A stretch of 64,000 bases of DNA from assembly GCA_037974665.1 (NCBI GenBank), contig CM075773.1, forward strand, positions 64,710,263-64,774,262, given 5' to 3'. Positions 35,346-48,306 of the stretch are shown in pieces (the stretch's first letter is position 1; each line of letters begins with the position of its first letter). Source of the DNA: Ehretia macrophylla (taxonomy: Eukaryota; Streptophyta; Magnoliopsida; Boraginales; Ehretiaceae). The notes below the pieces were generated by a model. The model was not told the DNA's origin. It saw nothing but the letters and a program-made list of their open reading frames with translations, and made no database searches. A program made the translations under genes and the position numbers.

Positions 35346-36049
35346 TAAATTTAATTTGTACTGCAGCATTCCTAATGGTCCAAATATTTTTATTTATTAA
35401 AGGGGTGTGAGTTGACTTTCAAATCACATGCGCAGTTTCATACTCTATAATCAAGCCAGGTGATTTTTATTTTTTATTTTTTATTTTTTATGTTTGTCAT
35501 CATGCCAGGAGATTGAAATTCAAAGAATAGAAAGGATAATGGGGTAAGTATTATTCAAAGATGTCCAAATCAGAAGAATGGTTAAAATTTCAACAAACGG
35601 TGTTGAATTGTGGTGCCAAGTCCTCAACAATTATGATCCATACATAACCATTAATCATATTGGGTCGATATTCGAAATAAGAGAGTATCGGTATATAGCG
35701 AACGCAAGGGGTTGATCAAGAAATTTTGTTAAGTAAAGACTATAAATATAATTTGATACTTATATATAGATAATTGTTTAGTGTGAATTAAATTAATTTT
35801 TTAGAATACAGCTCTTACTCAATTCTAAGAAGCTCCACCCTTGGCGAATGAGGCAAAAATATTCATATGTATTATGAATATCATATATTAGTACTTAACT
35901 GGAATAAATGCATCTTGTATGACTACTTAAAGCCCCTCAACTGGGCATTTGAATTTGAAAAAAATTGCAATAAGTGATAATTAACTGAAAAATGTAAATC
36001 ATTGAACAGATGGTAGTTGTTCAGTTAGGTAAGTGTTGAAAACTTCTTT
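35346..36049. other. Intergenic, no gene seen
   Basis: AT-rich sequence with a TTTTTATTTTTTA run near 35466-35490. No coding signal in either strand. Confidence 0.5.
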
Positions 36050-36140
36050 GATTAGCTCAGGCTGACCATCAGTCTGCTCACATACAAGTGAGTCCCACAA
36101 CATATGAGACTCACCTGTTATCTTTAGGGCTGATGGTCAG
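36050..36140. repeat. Foldback element (about 90 bp)
   Basis: CAGGCTGACCATCAGTC at the left pairs with GGGCTGATGGTCAGCTTGA at the right, and GTGAGTCCCAC..GAGACTCAC forms the inner part. It resembles the 33803-33914 element in having a GTGAGTCCCAC-type centre. Confidence 0.6.
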
Positions 36141-39100
36141 CTTGAATTGACCAAAAAAATTTCAATAAGTGTTATATAAAAAGTTGGAATTAATTGTGAC
36201 ACAATACCACTTACTTCTTAGCTGTAAAATGTATGAGATAGGTTGGCAAATGACAATGGATCTTTAATTCCTAAATTTGAGGGGAGAATTCACTTTTTCA
36301 CATCTATATATTTGGAAAATGGATTACTCATAATATTGTAATGTTATAAACAAAATATAATAATTGTAAATTATTTATATAGTTATGATGACACAATAGA
36401 GGCAGTTCACTATTATTAAATATTTTTCACAACGTTATAATATTTTGAAAGAATACTTACTTAGGGGTGGACCTATATACATGCACCCCTTCAACTTGAA
36501 AAAAAAAAAAACATCTTACTCAGGGGTAGACTTATTTTTTTTTTCACGAACTAATATTAATTCGGATTAATAGAAAATTTTTTCATCTAAGATTATCTTT
36601 CTTATCATTACATGGTTATGTGCTTTCTTTTCCTGAAAGTTGTCATTCGAAAATGACAGAGAGAGAATATTCTTTTAATTGTTGAAACATATGTCATCGG
36701 GAATGGATCTAAAGATTTTCGTTGAGATTATATCATATAATTTGACTATTAGATGAACAATATTTTTTAATTAGAACTAATTGATTTTTTAAACATTTTT
36801 GCCCTGCTATGATGACGCGCTCCTAGTTTGAGTATTTTCGATTTAGATTATAACATACAATTTAATTATTATATGAATAATTTTTTTAATTGGGATTAAC
36901 TGATTATTTAAATTAAAAATACTTATACATTTAACATAATTTTTGAGATGAATAAATATTACAATTGCTCCTAACCCATTGTTGGATCTGTCACTGTTAA
37001 TGTTTTTAACCATTCCCCTTTCAATGATGTGGACTCCATCAGCACGTGGGACTCACACTCTAGAGAGAAACTACACGTTTTAAAGCAATTCTCCTAACTA
37101 GATACCACATTGAACATGTTGGATTAACTTTGATCCCAGCATCATCCAAAATCATTGCTAATTATTTATTGAGAAATGCTAAATATCATTCTATTATGTA
37201 TCAAAGAGTAATTCATGTATGTAGTAATATATATTGAAACGACATGAGTTAGAATAATCTTATGGAGTCAAGTTATTATCATTAATGAGAAAGATGGTAA
37301 AGGCTTGTTACTTCAGATTCTGGCCATCTGGTGTAACCAATCTGAAAAGCTTTTAGATTGCGATGTGCCTTCTTTCCTATATGTATCTGAAAATGGAACT
37401 GCTTTGGAAGGTGATCAACTTTTAAGTACGAATAATTCTCAATGGAGGTATTTTGAATAGGAATGATAATGGAGCGAGAGATTTATTCATCATCTCACCT
37501 CGTTACTTAAATGAAAGCCTCCAACACTAACTCTACACTACATCTTTCACCCTGGCCTATCACTCACCCCTGTCCTGTTCTCGAATCCTTATGAGGAATG
37601 GAGATCCCTGTAAGTTTTTGGCTATTCTTTTAATTAACTGTGCAACATCCACTTTAGTTTAAAGCACATCACTTTAAAACGTAAACAAAAATTACAATAA
37701 ATGATAAATATAAGTATAGGTATTGATAAAGATCAAATACAAATTAGAAATAGGGTCGTATGCTTTTAATTAGATTAAAAAAAAAAGTAACAATAACCGA
37801 ATTTTAAATATCTAAAACATGTTCCAACTAAAAGTATTACTTATAAGAGCTACATGTGGAAACATATTTTGTTTGATGTTATTGGGTGTTTATTGATAAT
37901 GATAATATCTTCTTTTTAGTGGATGTCTACATATTAGTGGTGATCCCCACTCTATTCTTGACATGTTTTTATTTTTTCACATCATAAATCTTTAATATAT
38001 CACCTATAATGTGTTGCTTTGAAAAACATTCTTGAAATACTGGCGAAAACTTCTAACAAATTTCTTAAATTAACTGTGATCAATATTTAAAATATTCATG
38101 TAAAAAGGATTGCAAAGGTTAAGTAACAAAGTGTAGTCCTCTAAGAAAAATCATAAAAAAAAAAATTTGAGTCATCATTCTTTTCCTCTCCAATTTTAAT
38201 AAAATTTTGTCTAATATTATTTTTCTACACTTTTATGTTTATAAACTTAAGATTTTAGTACATATGAAAAAACTAAAAGTATATAACTAACATTACATGT
38301 ATACAATACGGGTTATACAAGGCAAAGAATGTTTATCCCGCCCCCGCCCCCGGCCCATTCTCGCCCAAGGACTAAAAATTAATTTTTATCATAAGTAGAT
38401 ATATTCATTGGCCAATAAAAACTACAACCGCTACTGATCACGAAAATCTTAAAACCACCCCTAATCCTCAACCCAACACCCACGGAGAGGACAGCCAACT
38501 AAGCAACAACAGGTAACATCAATTTGGCTACTTACAAGTCGAGCCAAACACCATCTTTGTATGTAAACAAAACTATGTTGTAGGACCCTAAATCTCGTTG
38601 TCTTAGAACTGTAAACTAAAGTTTAAGCGACAGTTGGCCAATGATTTGGACAGCTGCCTTGTATAGAGATCTAACTGTTCAAGATTGGAAAAAAGCTTGC
38701 GGAAAAAGAAACTCCCAACAGGACAAAGAGCCACATGCTTTTTCATGTAGTGTTGGCTTTAATTAAAGCATAAAATTATCTCTGTTGCACAAAATCTTTA
38801 TCTAATTACATGTTAGATAGATGTGTCAAAAACTGGTAACCGTCAACCACTATGCTATTTTAGTTGTTTTATATTTCATGCCAGACAACAAACGAAGCCG
38901 CGTGATTTGGCAAAGACACATGCCACCACTCTTGGTTCCTTCGCACCAAACAATAGTTGATCATGAAAAGACATCCTTATATAGCTGTCTTTTTGGCTCC
39001 AGAAAGCGCTGCTTTTATTGCTGATTGATAAAGGAAAATAGGTGATTTTTAGGTCTGAACTTAGTTCAATACGTAATTAAGGTTTAATCATCAAATCCTG

Positions 39101-42100
39101 TGGTAAACAGGCTCGAGTATTTTACATATCCGTTAATTACAAAAGAATAATGATATTTCAGACGATCAATTGAGTCTTATGATGTTTTTCAGAATATAGA
39201 AATGAAAATTAGAGGTGAAGAAGTTTGAAAAGTTGAATTAAGCAAACAACTCTGAAACAAAAAAAGATCCAAAAAACTTGCTTTTCATTTCGTCCTTGAT
39301 ATGGGAATAAACTGACCCGATCTAAATATAGGCATGAACTGACCTGACTCAATTGGTGTGATCTGAATTCGTCTGATAATTTGATGGTCAACACAGACAT
39401 TACACGTTAGACAAAGATAATATCCGTTGAGTAAAAAAGTGAAGCCTGACATGTATAAGAGGGGCACCATTACACATTAAATGCTTGTCCATCATTAGAG
39501 TTAGTATAAATAGCCTATTGAATGTACCAACCAAGGTATACTCATTTATTATCTTCTCCCTCTTTCGGTAATTATTTGATTCCGATGAACTAACTCATTC
39601 TCATATCAAATGAGGTGCACAGGCAATAACCCCCGTGATCTCTTTTTTTGTTTTGCAGATTAGTACAAAACTCGAATTGAAGAATATTCAACTCTCATTA
39701 ATCCCAAAAAATCAGAAGAAATATGATGAATCAGCTTTTATACCAATTCAAGATAAGAATTCCACCTCGTATCCTATGTTTAGTTAACAACGCATGATTG
39801 TCTTTGACTTAGGTAAAATGAATTCATTATTTTTATTTTCCAATTAATGTTGCAATAGTGGATGTGGATTTTTTTATGTGTGATAGATATTTCAATTGGG
39901 CACATTCTAAAGAAGCGATAATCGAGTTGAAAAATGAAACATAACTCTGATATGTTAACCTGTAACACGATGTATGTTGATGTAGTCCGCTGAACGAGTT
40001 ATGTTATGATGTCATATGCTTGATCCTAAAATTTATATACCCTGCATAAATAATTTCATAATTTAAACTTGATAATTGTCTTTACCATGCAGCCATGCAA
40101 TAGTGGATTTTTTTGTTTTTTTGTTTTTTGAATCTGAATCTCTCTCTCACACCCTTGTGATTTTAAAAGTACACGGTACCCTTTTTTAATTTTTGAAACT
40201 AAGCACGATAATCTTCCTCTATCAAAAAATCCATTTATGGCGCAAATGAGAATTAAAAGTTTTTTTTTTTTGGTCAAACTCTTTCTCGCTAATAAGTATA
40301 TATTGGAATAATAATAATAATAAAATTTAACAACTTAAGTTATATTAACTTTACAATTTTTGTTAGAATACAATTGTTAGTAATTAAATATAAAAGATTA
40401 AAAGAATTATTAAGTAACGAGTTTAGATAAAATATGAAGAGTTATTGGAGTCAAATTAAATAAAGAGTGTTGTTAGAATAAAATTAAAATAAAAAATTTT
40501 TAAAAATAGAGAGAACTAATTTTATTACCTATTTTGAATCTCAATATCAGTTGAACACATATACATCAATCTGTACGAATACATACAGTCGTTTCCTTCT
40601 TTGCCATCTGCACCACATCGTAAAGGTTGCTCAAACCTCTTGCAAGGTTGGGCTTGTATTGCCCCTTTTGGATCCTAGATATGTCCAACGTGATAAGCTT
40701 GGTGGGTGATAATTGATCCCTATAGAAGCCCAAATGAGCACACCTACTGAGATACTGAACAATCAAGTGCTCATCTTCTGCTTAGATTTTACTAAGAGAT
40801 GCTTACAATCTACATTAGGTGGACACTAACAAGCCCAAAACCGAAAGTTTGCTTTAGTTGTGCAAACTGTTAAGGGTTGGAATCCTCTACAGCCGAGCTT
40901 ACCCGACCCGACCCAACCTTAAACTCGCAAAAAATAAAATGGGACAACAGGGGATTACGACCTGTGAATCACTTTGGACGATCAAGTTAGTGATCGGGCC
41001 GAGCTAAAAATAGCAAAAATAATATTAAGTGACTATTTTTAGTAGAAGATATTAGTTAACTCTTTGGGACTTTCCATGCGCTTATTTATAGTAAAAAATA
41101 GGGAATCTTCATGAATATCAGAAAATTAAAAAGAAGTGTTAATTCACTTAGTACCGTTATTACCTTTTAATATTTTATTTTGACCACTTATTAGCTATTT
41201 ACCACATATACATTAATCTTGTAAAAGTGGCTTAAAATTTGAAAATGTTAATGATCCACTTGATACAATTGCTGGTTCAATTTTGTTAGATAGGATAATA
41301 GATGATTATTTTTTCCTAAATGGGTTTCAGATAAATAGATATTTCCTTGAGATTTTGAATAGAAATCTTTTTATGGAGGCTTTTTAAAGCATTATTTGAA
41401 ACCCATGTTTCTTATTCATACGTTACATTTTATATGCATTCTTCATTATGATACTTATGTAAGGGTTTAATCTTTTAGATTATTGTTTCCTAACTATTGT
41501 TTAACGTGATATATTTGAACAACCCAGAAAAAGAGTAAAAAATGTACTCAATTTTTATTTAACTTTATTGTTTGTACATGTAAAATCAATTTATAAGTTT
41601 AAATACTTAAACAAATATGTTATAAAATATTTTTAAGATTTCAAGTCGTGCCAAATTGAGTTGGAGCAATAAATTCAATATAAATAAATACATTAGAGTT
41701 GTCATTCAACATATTCTAGGGTGAAACAATGACAAGGCTTTGCTGCAATCATAACATGGTTTTAATTCTCATCACCACAACCCCACCCTTTTTTTTGGTT
41801 AAAGTAAGATTTGTTAATCCAAATTCAGAGAGTACAAAGAAATCAACCAATTCCTATGGTTGCAAAATCGTAGACAACACGTTAATAATAAGTTGGTATG
41901 TTAGACTACCAATCTAAGGGAAGGGCACCAACCTTATTTCTTTCAGTAGTCAAATGCGCAATCATATTCCCTGTCCTCCAAAAAAGAGAGGATTTTGTTG
42001 GAACGTATTAAACGAATCCTACACAGTTATGTGAAAGACTAGGTATGTATGTGTTCATCTTTCAGAGATGATAAGCGTTGTATATTTATTCATTTAAAAC

Positions 42101-44506
42101 TATCAGGTAATGAATGAGAAATTATTGCTAAGCATTACTACCCAGTATTAGTGGGAGGGATGTTACATCTAATTTTTATGCAACATTAATTCTGCAGAGT
42201 TAATTCCTACTTTATGATAGTAATTAAGGATGGTCAGATATGCCCCTGCATGTTTTCTTATAAATACCAGGGTGCTAAGCTTGGTTTTTCACCAAAAAAA
42301 ATAATTTTAGCATATAACATAGTCTTATTATTTTGAGAGAGTTCTGCATAACAAAGTTTCACAATTCTTGTAATTTTGGAGTGAACCTATTACAAAAAAG
42401 TTAAGATTGTTGTATTATGAGATATTTGTGCCAAAAACTGTAAGCACCGTTATGGGACGATAAAAGTCCTAAGAAAATTGAGTCCAACTCAAGCCATGAT
42501 CCCATATTATCTCTGGTTTTATTATTATTTATTATTCTCTTAAATTCTATATATTTTTCCTATTTTGGACTTATATCCACACTCTAAAACCCAACAATTT
42601 TGCCTGAGGGATTGTTTGGCAAATATCATCGGTATCTTCCACAATAGTAGAGACTTGAATAAGAGTGGCAATACTTGAACATATATTGCTTTGTGGACTG
42701 GTTTAGCATGAGTCTCAATAAAGGGATTGGAGATTTCCTGACCAATTGAAAGCTAACTGGCATAGAGAACTGCAATTGCGTCTGCCTGAATTGGTAAAAA
42801 GCAATTGATCTTCAAGGTCTTGCCAAGGAAAAGGTTCCCTTCATCATTATGATAGACTGGGCAGAGGTAAGAGGATCGGCGGGGTCCAGCCCCCTACAGT
42901 ATATTTTTTCTAAAAAAAAATTTTATATAGTATCATTAAAAAAAAAAGTTATTAGTCTTTTTAATTTTTTTTTTTTTTCAATCAATCTTTTTATTTAAAT
43001 CTTGACTCTTCAATATTAAATTCCTGCATTCACCCCTCATGATAGACCGTTGGAATTCAACTCAAGTTTGCGGAAACAAAACATGCATCACAATTCAACT
43101 TAACACGATCAAAGGGAGGGGGGATCCACCTAGATGAGATAGTTGGTGCCCAAATTGATTGATGGATATGATTTTGAGTGAAAGATTGCTCCAATGTTCT
43201 ACGAGATTTAAAAGATTGCTATTAAATTTTTTAAAAACTCATAATTGTCCAATATAAGTTAAACGATCAACAATTTTTATTCAACAACACTTCTAACCAA
43301 TACTGCTAAAAGGTCTATAACTCAAAAGTTAAAATTTCACAGTTAGACCAAACATCCTAAATCATTGCCCAAATTTTGTTAGGCCCTTAGTTTTATTCGA
43401 ATTTTCCAAATAGTTAAAATATTTTAAAATTCATATTAAGAAATTATAACATTTGTAAAAAATGTCTAAAGTAGAAGTTACTTTCAACTTTATGTTAAAA
43501 CACAACAAAATGGTCACATGATTGTATACATTTTTCTTATACCTAATTCCAAAATCATTTTTACACACACATTTTTTTTTTAATTTAAAGGCGGTCAAAG
43601 CTAATATTACATCACATAAAAAAAATATTATATTTGTCGAAAATTAATCTCGGAACCCCTTGCACACAAAGCGAGAACTATACCACTAGAGTAAATGCCT
43701 ATTGGTAACTAAATGATTAATATAAAAGTTTAACAGATTATTTTCTATAGTTTTAAAATAATTTTGTAATTTTTTATTCAAATTTGATACTAAGAATGAA
43801 AAGAATTTGGATCCTCTCCAATTAAGGGGTAAGTGGAGGATCCTCCAATTACCTCATAGGAGAGTGACACATAACATTCCTTTTAAATGAAATGTTAGAT
43901 TTCTACCAACTCAGTACCCACCTAAATTTAACACTAAAGCGATGTGTTTTCGCACATTCCATAACAAACTAATTAAAAATATGATATATACAATTACATC
44001 TTTCTCTCCAAAAACGTTGTGTGTGGGGAAGGGTGGGGAGGAGGAAAAGAAAACAAAAACAGAGGAAAAAAAACTTTATTATGATATTACTATTTAGTTC
44101 GATCAACTCCCATCTCGTGGAGCTTGTTGCTCGACCATAAAACAAATATATTATGTTACTATTTATTTTTGTATATTTTTAATTTAATATAAACTTTATA
44201 ATGTACAAAAGAATTCAAATTATAATACCGTAGAAATAATGTATTATAACCAAGAAAGTGGTATGATTTAGTTCAACTCCCATTTTGTAGTCCTTGTTTC
44301 TTACCCATAAAACAAAATATATGATATTATTATTTATTTCGATCGGTGTCCATCTCAACATAAATTTTATAATGTATAAAAGAAGCTAAACTTTAATATT
44401 GTGGAAATAGGATTTTTGTATTGATGGTATAATTTCAAGCAGATAATTATATTATATATCATAATTTCTTTTTTCCTTTTTTTTTTTCCTCTAACCATAC
44501 TTTTGG
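36141..44506. other. Long intergenic region, no gene seen
   Basis: About 8.4 kb of AT-rich DNA in which no open frame carries a family signature and none exceeds about 75 codons. Noted inside: short A/T homopolymers, an ATA microsatellite at 40304-40322, and a gggtccagccccct motif near 42875 like the end of the small dispersed repeat. Distant decayed transposons are likely but could not be identified by eye. Confidence 0.5.
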
Positions 44507-44697
44507 AAGAGCATTGCTATATACAATTTTTTTTTTATTATCTAAATACCACCTCTTACATGGATGCTTAGTTGACATGTTAAAATAACAAACTTTTTAA
44601 TTTTTCTTTCTTGTTTTAGTATGCCAACTAAGTATATATATAGAAAGTGACATTTGGGTGATAAAAATAAGATATAATATATAATATTTCTCTTTTG
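44507..44697. mobile_element. MITE family A, copy 2
   Basis: Second copy of the 34811-34992 repeat, with ATTATCTAAATACCACC at the left and GGTGATAAAAATAAGATATA at the right, and an internal TAGTATGCCAACTAAGTATA. It lies about 345 bp upstream of the F-box gene start. Confidence 0.75.
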
Positions 44698-45042
44698 AGC
44701 CGTATTAACTTAAGTGAATAATAAGGTGGTAGAAATAGTATTCCATTCAGAAGGAAAGCACTTGCACTTTTCTTTTCTCTTTTCTTTTGTACATTAGAAA
44801 AACACTAGCAATCTTAGAACATGAAAATCTAAATAAATTCGACAAAAAAAAAATCTAAATAAATACTAAAAATATTGAACAGTTACTAGTCATTTTTATC
44901 TTTCTTTTTGTAATTATCCTTCGGTTTCCAACGACGCTTTGGCAAAAGAAAAACAAAACCGCTCCACACGCACACACCCAACCAAGAAACCAAGAAACCA
45001 AGAAAGGTGCAAGCGGTATTGGATGAATCAAGTAAGCCAACA

Positions 45043-46128
45043 ATGGAAAGATTAGGTGACGATATACTATCCATCATTGTGAACAATCTCCCTAACCTAC
45101 ATGACAGAACATCATTCTCATTGGTCTGTAAACAATGGTGCAAAGTTGAAGGCATCAACCGTTCATCTCTTCGCCTTCACGACTCCAATCTTCTCCATAA
45201 CTTCCTTCCAAGGTACCCAAACTTAACCATTTTCGAATCATCAGTGCTTATTTCAAATACCCAATTGAAATTTATAGCTCAAACGTGTCCAAAAATCCAA
45301 GTACTTAACCTTTCTTGCAAGCTAAAGATCAAAACTTTTGGTGAATTTGACGATGGATTCTTCAACCTTGCCGATTTTGATGATGTGGGTATTTGTGATA
45401 TTGTTGAAAGGTGTGTTGGTTTGGAGACAGTTGTGTTGAGGAGGAGGAGGAATATGGGGAATCGTGGGGTGATGAAAATTGTGATTTTTTTGAAACATTT
45501 GGTTAATTTGGATTTAGGGTGGTGTAATAAGGTGACTGATGAGTGTCTTGAGGCGATTGGGAACGCGAATTGTCTAAGGAGTTTGAATTTGCAGGGGTGT
45601 TGGATGATTACTGATGTTGGTTTGGGGTTGTTGACTAAAGGTTGTTTGTGTAGGACATTGGAAAAGTTGGTTCTTGCTGAATGTAATCAGATTACGGATA
45701 ATGGGGTATTGTGTTTGAAGGAAATGAGGTGTTTGGAGGAGTTGAATTTAGCAGAGTGTGGACTGGTCGGTGGGGTGGCTATTGCTAGAATGGAGAGTCT
45801 CAAGAGGTTGAATTTGTCGTGGCTGGTGAATGTATTGGATGTTACAGTTATCGCACTAGCTCAGAGGTGTAGGAATTTAGTGAGGCTTGAACTGACTGGT
45901 TGTGAATTGGTTACTGGAAATGGTATTCGTGCTCTTGCGAGCCATGAGTCATTGGAAGAGCTCCTTTTGGCTCATTGTGGAAAAAATACTATGGATGGCA
46001 TAGAACAGATGGTGCTCGGATGTAAAACGTTGGAGCACATCGTGCTGGATAGAAGGCTGTGGAAGTGGATTCCTGCGACCGTGCAAGAAAAAATTATGAA
46101 TACCAATTGCTGGATAGAGTGGATGTGA
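45043..46128 (+). CDS. F-box/LRR protein, single exon, 361 aa
   Basis: The start is the ATG of MERLGDDILSIIVNNLP; an in-frame upstream GTG is not a credible start. Residues 1-45 form an F-box (LGDDILSIIVNNLPNLHDRT, SLVCKQW), the part that binds SKP1/ASK in SCF ubiquitin ligases. From about residue 65 to 340 there are leucine-rich repeats of the cysteine-containing type (LVNLDLGWCNKVTDECLEAI, LRSLNLQGCWMITDVGL, LEKLVLAECNQITDNGV, LEELNLAECGLVGG, LVRLELTGCELVTGNGI, LEELLLAHCG), which usually choose the substrate. The C-terminus ends NCWIEWM. Inferred role: substrate receptor of a cytosolic/nuclear SCF E3 ligase; target unknown. No intron. The last 69 coding bases plus stop are duplicated in tandem downstream (46141-46219). 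Exact subfamily (FBL type, SKP2-like) not determined. Confidence 0.92.
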   Translation: MERLGDDILSIIVNNLPNLHDRTSFSLVCKQWCKVEGINRSSLRLHDSNLLHNFLPRYPNLTIFESSVLISNTQLKFIAQTCPKIQVLNLSCKLKIKTFGEFDDGFFNLADFDDVGICDIVERCVGLETVVLRRRRNMGNRGVMKIVIFLKHLVNLDLGWCNKVTDECLEAIGNANCLRSLNLQGCWMITDVGLGLLTKGCLCRTLEKLVLAECNQITDNGVLCLKEMRCLEELNLAECGLVGGVAIARMESLKRLNLSWLVNVLDVTVIALAQRCRNLVRLELTGCELVTGNGIRALASHESLEELLLAHCGKNTMDGIEQMVLGCKTLEHIVLDRRLWKWIPATVQEKIMNTNCWIEWM

Positions 46129-46233
46129 CGGATGAAGAAAGGAAGTGGATTCCTGTGACTGTTCAAGAAAAATTACAAATATGAATTGCTGAATAGAGTG
46201 GATGTGATGGATGAAGAAAGGAAGTGGATTTCC
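46061..46233 (+). repeat. Tandem duplication of the F-box gene 3' end (80 bp)
   Basis: GGAAGTGGATTCCTG starts at 46061 (coding) and 46141, and GGAAGTGGATTTCC again at 46220. The unit includes CAAGAAAAA, the NCWIEWM codons and the stop region with GGATGTGA.GGATGAAGAAA. Copy 2 has a frame change so it could not extend the protein, and copy 3 is only 14 bp. Confidence 0.9.
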
Positions 46234-47540
46234 AAATGGTACTGCGATGTCGTAATAGTTTGTTGCTGAGTATTAGGTCCTTCACTGCTTAAAATTGTGA
46301 GATGCTGAGAAGGCTGAGAACTTCTTGGTTAGAATCATCTAAGCTTCTACTTTTTACAAGGTCTTCTATAGTGTGATTAAGCTATCGATAAGCAGTATGA
46401 CATGTTCTACATTTTAGTAATTTGTGGATAGAGATTTGTACTTATTATTATGTGCAGAAAATCACCTAGATTTTTTATGATTATAATGCTTAGATTGGAA
46501 CACTTTGATGCTACAATTTTCAGGCTAGCTAAAAGTTCAGTGGATTTGATAGACATACGTTTAACAGATCTCAGAATTTATAAAAGAAGAAAAGTCATAC
46601 TTATATGGCATGAAAATGCAACAGAGCAGTAACTTGGGAACATAGCCCCCTTGACTCTGCCTAAGAGCTAATTAATAGATTAGTTCTAAATTTTGATTAG
46701 TCGACTTGCGACTAATCATACAAGTTGCTTCTGAACTTAACTCGTAGTTGTAACACTCTCTATGCAAGCATAGGGTATAATTCTATTCACATTCATGAAC
46801 CCAACTGATGATCACTAGGATCTAACCGAGAGTTAGCTAATAGATTTTATACTTTCTTTCTTGTTGTAAAACCTCCTCTATGTAAGGAGGTTACATGTTC
46901 CTGTAGTGGCATGTTGAGTTGAATACAGAGTCTAGTTATTGAACTTGGTGAGATGCCAAATTCTGAAGAGTGGTTTCTTCATTTGCTAGGTGCGACTTTT
47001 AGTCCCTAGGTGTGATTTGTAGCTTTTCTACTTCTGGATTCTATCTTTATTTTATGCTATACCTGTTTGCTTTAGACTTTTGTAGCTTTTTCTTTGTATT
47101 CTGATTTCAAGCACACATGATCGTCACTCGTTAATGAAAGCATACCTGCTGCATCATTTTGGCAATGATGACAACACACAGTGGCTAACCTTATAGATCA
47201 CGAATGCTTTCTGATGTCCAAAGAAAAATGAGTTGTTGCTGAAACTCGTAGAAAAGATGGAAGATTTGGAGACATGGTTGTAGAATATTGAAGAGAAAGT
47301 GAATTGCTGTCAAAAAGGATGGTAAGATGGTAATGAAGCATGTGAAACCTCCAGATAAGATTCAGACAATAACTTCTCTGAAAGTATGGTTCTGCCCCCT
47401 ACCCCCCTTGAGCTCGTCCATTCAATTTGTGTCCCCTGCTCTTACGTTAAGAGTGTTTGGTCGTCGTTTAGGCCCCTAAGTCCGAGGTCGGGGAACCAAG
47501 TTCAATAAAATGAAGGATCTGAAACTTCCGTCAACAATCA
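46234..47540. other. Downstream of the F-box gene; no gene seen
   Basis: Probably contains the 3' untranslated region. Composition is less AT-rich than the 36-44 kb region. No recognised coding sequence. Confidence 0.4.
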
Positions 47541-47548
47541 AATGAGAA

Positions 47549-47698
47549 AGGATGCTGCAAACCAGAAAATTGCCCCTCGTAACTCAAGAAGACACTGACC
47601 GGATACCTCAAAACAGTATAAGTGACTTACTGGATCAGGTGCTTGAAAGGGACAGATTTGAAGTTGATACCATAGGAGATATATTAAAAAGAATGTAG
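47549..47698 (+). other. Short open segment of unknown origin
   Basis: An ATG frame reads MLQTRKLPLVTQEDTDRIPQ, then NSISDLLDQVLERDRFEVDT and IGDILKRM before a stop. It looks more protein-like than its surroundings but I do not recognise it, and splice sites could not be assigned. It may be an exon remnant. Confidence 0.2.
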
Positions 47699-48100
47699 GG
47701 ATAGATTTGCTGAATTTGGGGGAACTATTGATCCTCGAACATTTCTAGACTTGTCTTGAAGCAATCGAATAATACTTCAGTTGATACACTATGGAGATGA
47801 TAGAAGGGTTGGTGGAGAAACATGGAGAGAAGACTCCATGATAAAGGGTGAGCACTTGTAACCCTTTCAGAGGAGGTAAAGATATATGCATCTCGAATAA
47901 AGGGTAAGACTTACGGATGTGTAGTGTCATTCATTCTCCACTAAGTGCTAGTGTCGGATAGAAGAAATTTCTCTCAAACAAAATTACCTTCTACCATATT
48001 TTCTAGATGAATGGATGATTAGAAATGAAAAATGGTATCCTTGTGGTGTTAATCAAAGCATTGAACCATCTATCCGACAATTCATTCTCCACTAAGTGCT
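47699..48100. repeat. Intergenic with a short duplication
   Basis: TTCATTCTCCACTAAGTGCT occurs at about 47930 and 48081. GTCGGATAG at 47953 and CTATCCGAC at 48070 are inverse complements, so part of this 150-bp interval is flanked by mixed direct and inverted copies. No gene. Confidence 0.5.
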
Positions 48101-48306
48101 AGTTTTTTTGCTTAGCACGACAAGTAAGATCTTCTTATAACATCATAACTAGAGGATAGATATGCTCATAACGTCATAATTCAAAGGTTGTGAATTATTA
48201 ATACAATTATAATGAAATAATGTGAACATTTTATAATTGTTAAATTTTATTCATAACGTTATAATGTTATAAGAGGATCTTACTTGTGATGCTAAGCAAA
48301 AAAACT
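48101..48306. mobile_element. MITE with long terminal inverted repeats, 206 bp
   Basis: Left end AGTTTTTTTGCTTAGCACGA then CAAGTAAGATCTTCTTATAA; the complement of the right end reads AGTTTTTTTGCTTAGCATCA then CAAGTAAGATCCTCTTATAA. The arms are about 50 bp with few mismatches. No coding sequence. A target-site duplication could not be fixed because a poly(T) follows directly. Confidence 0.85.
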
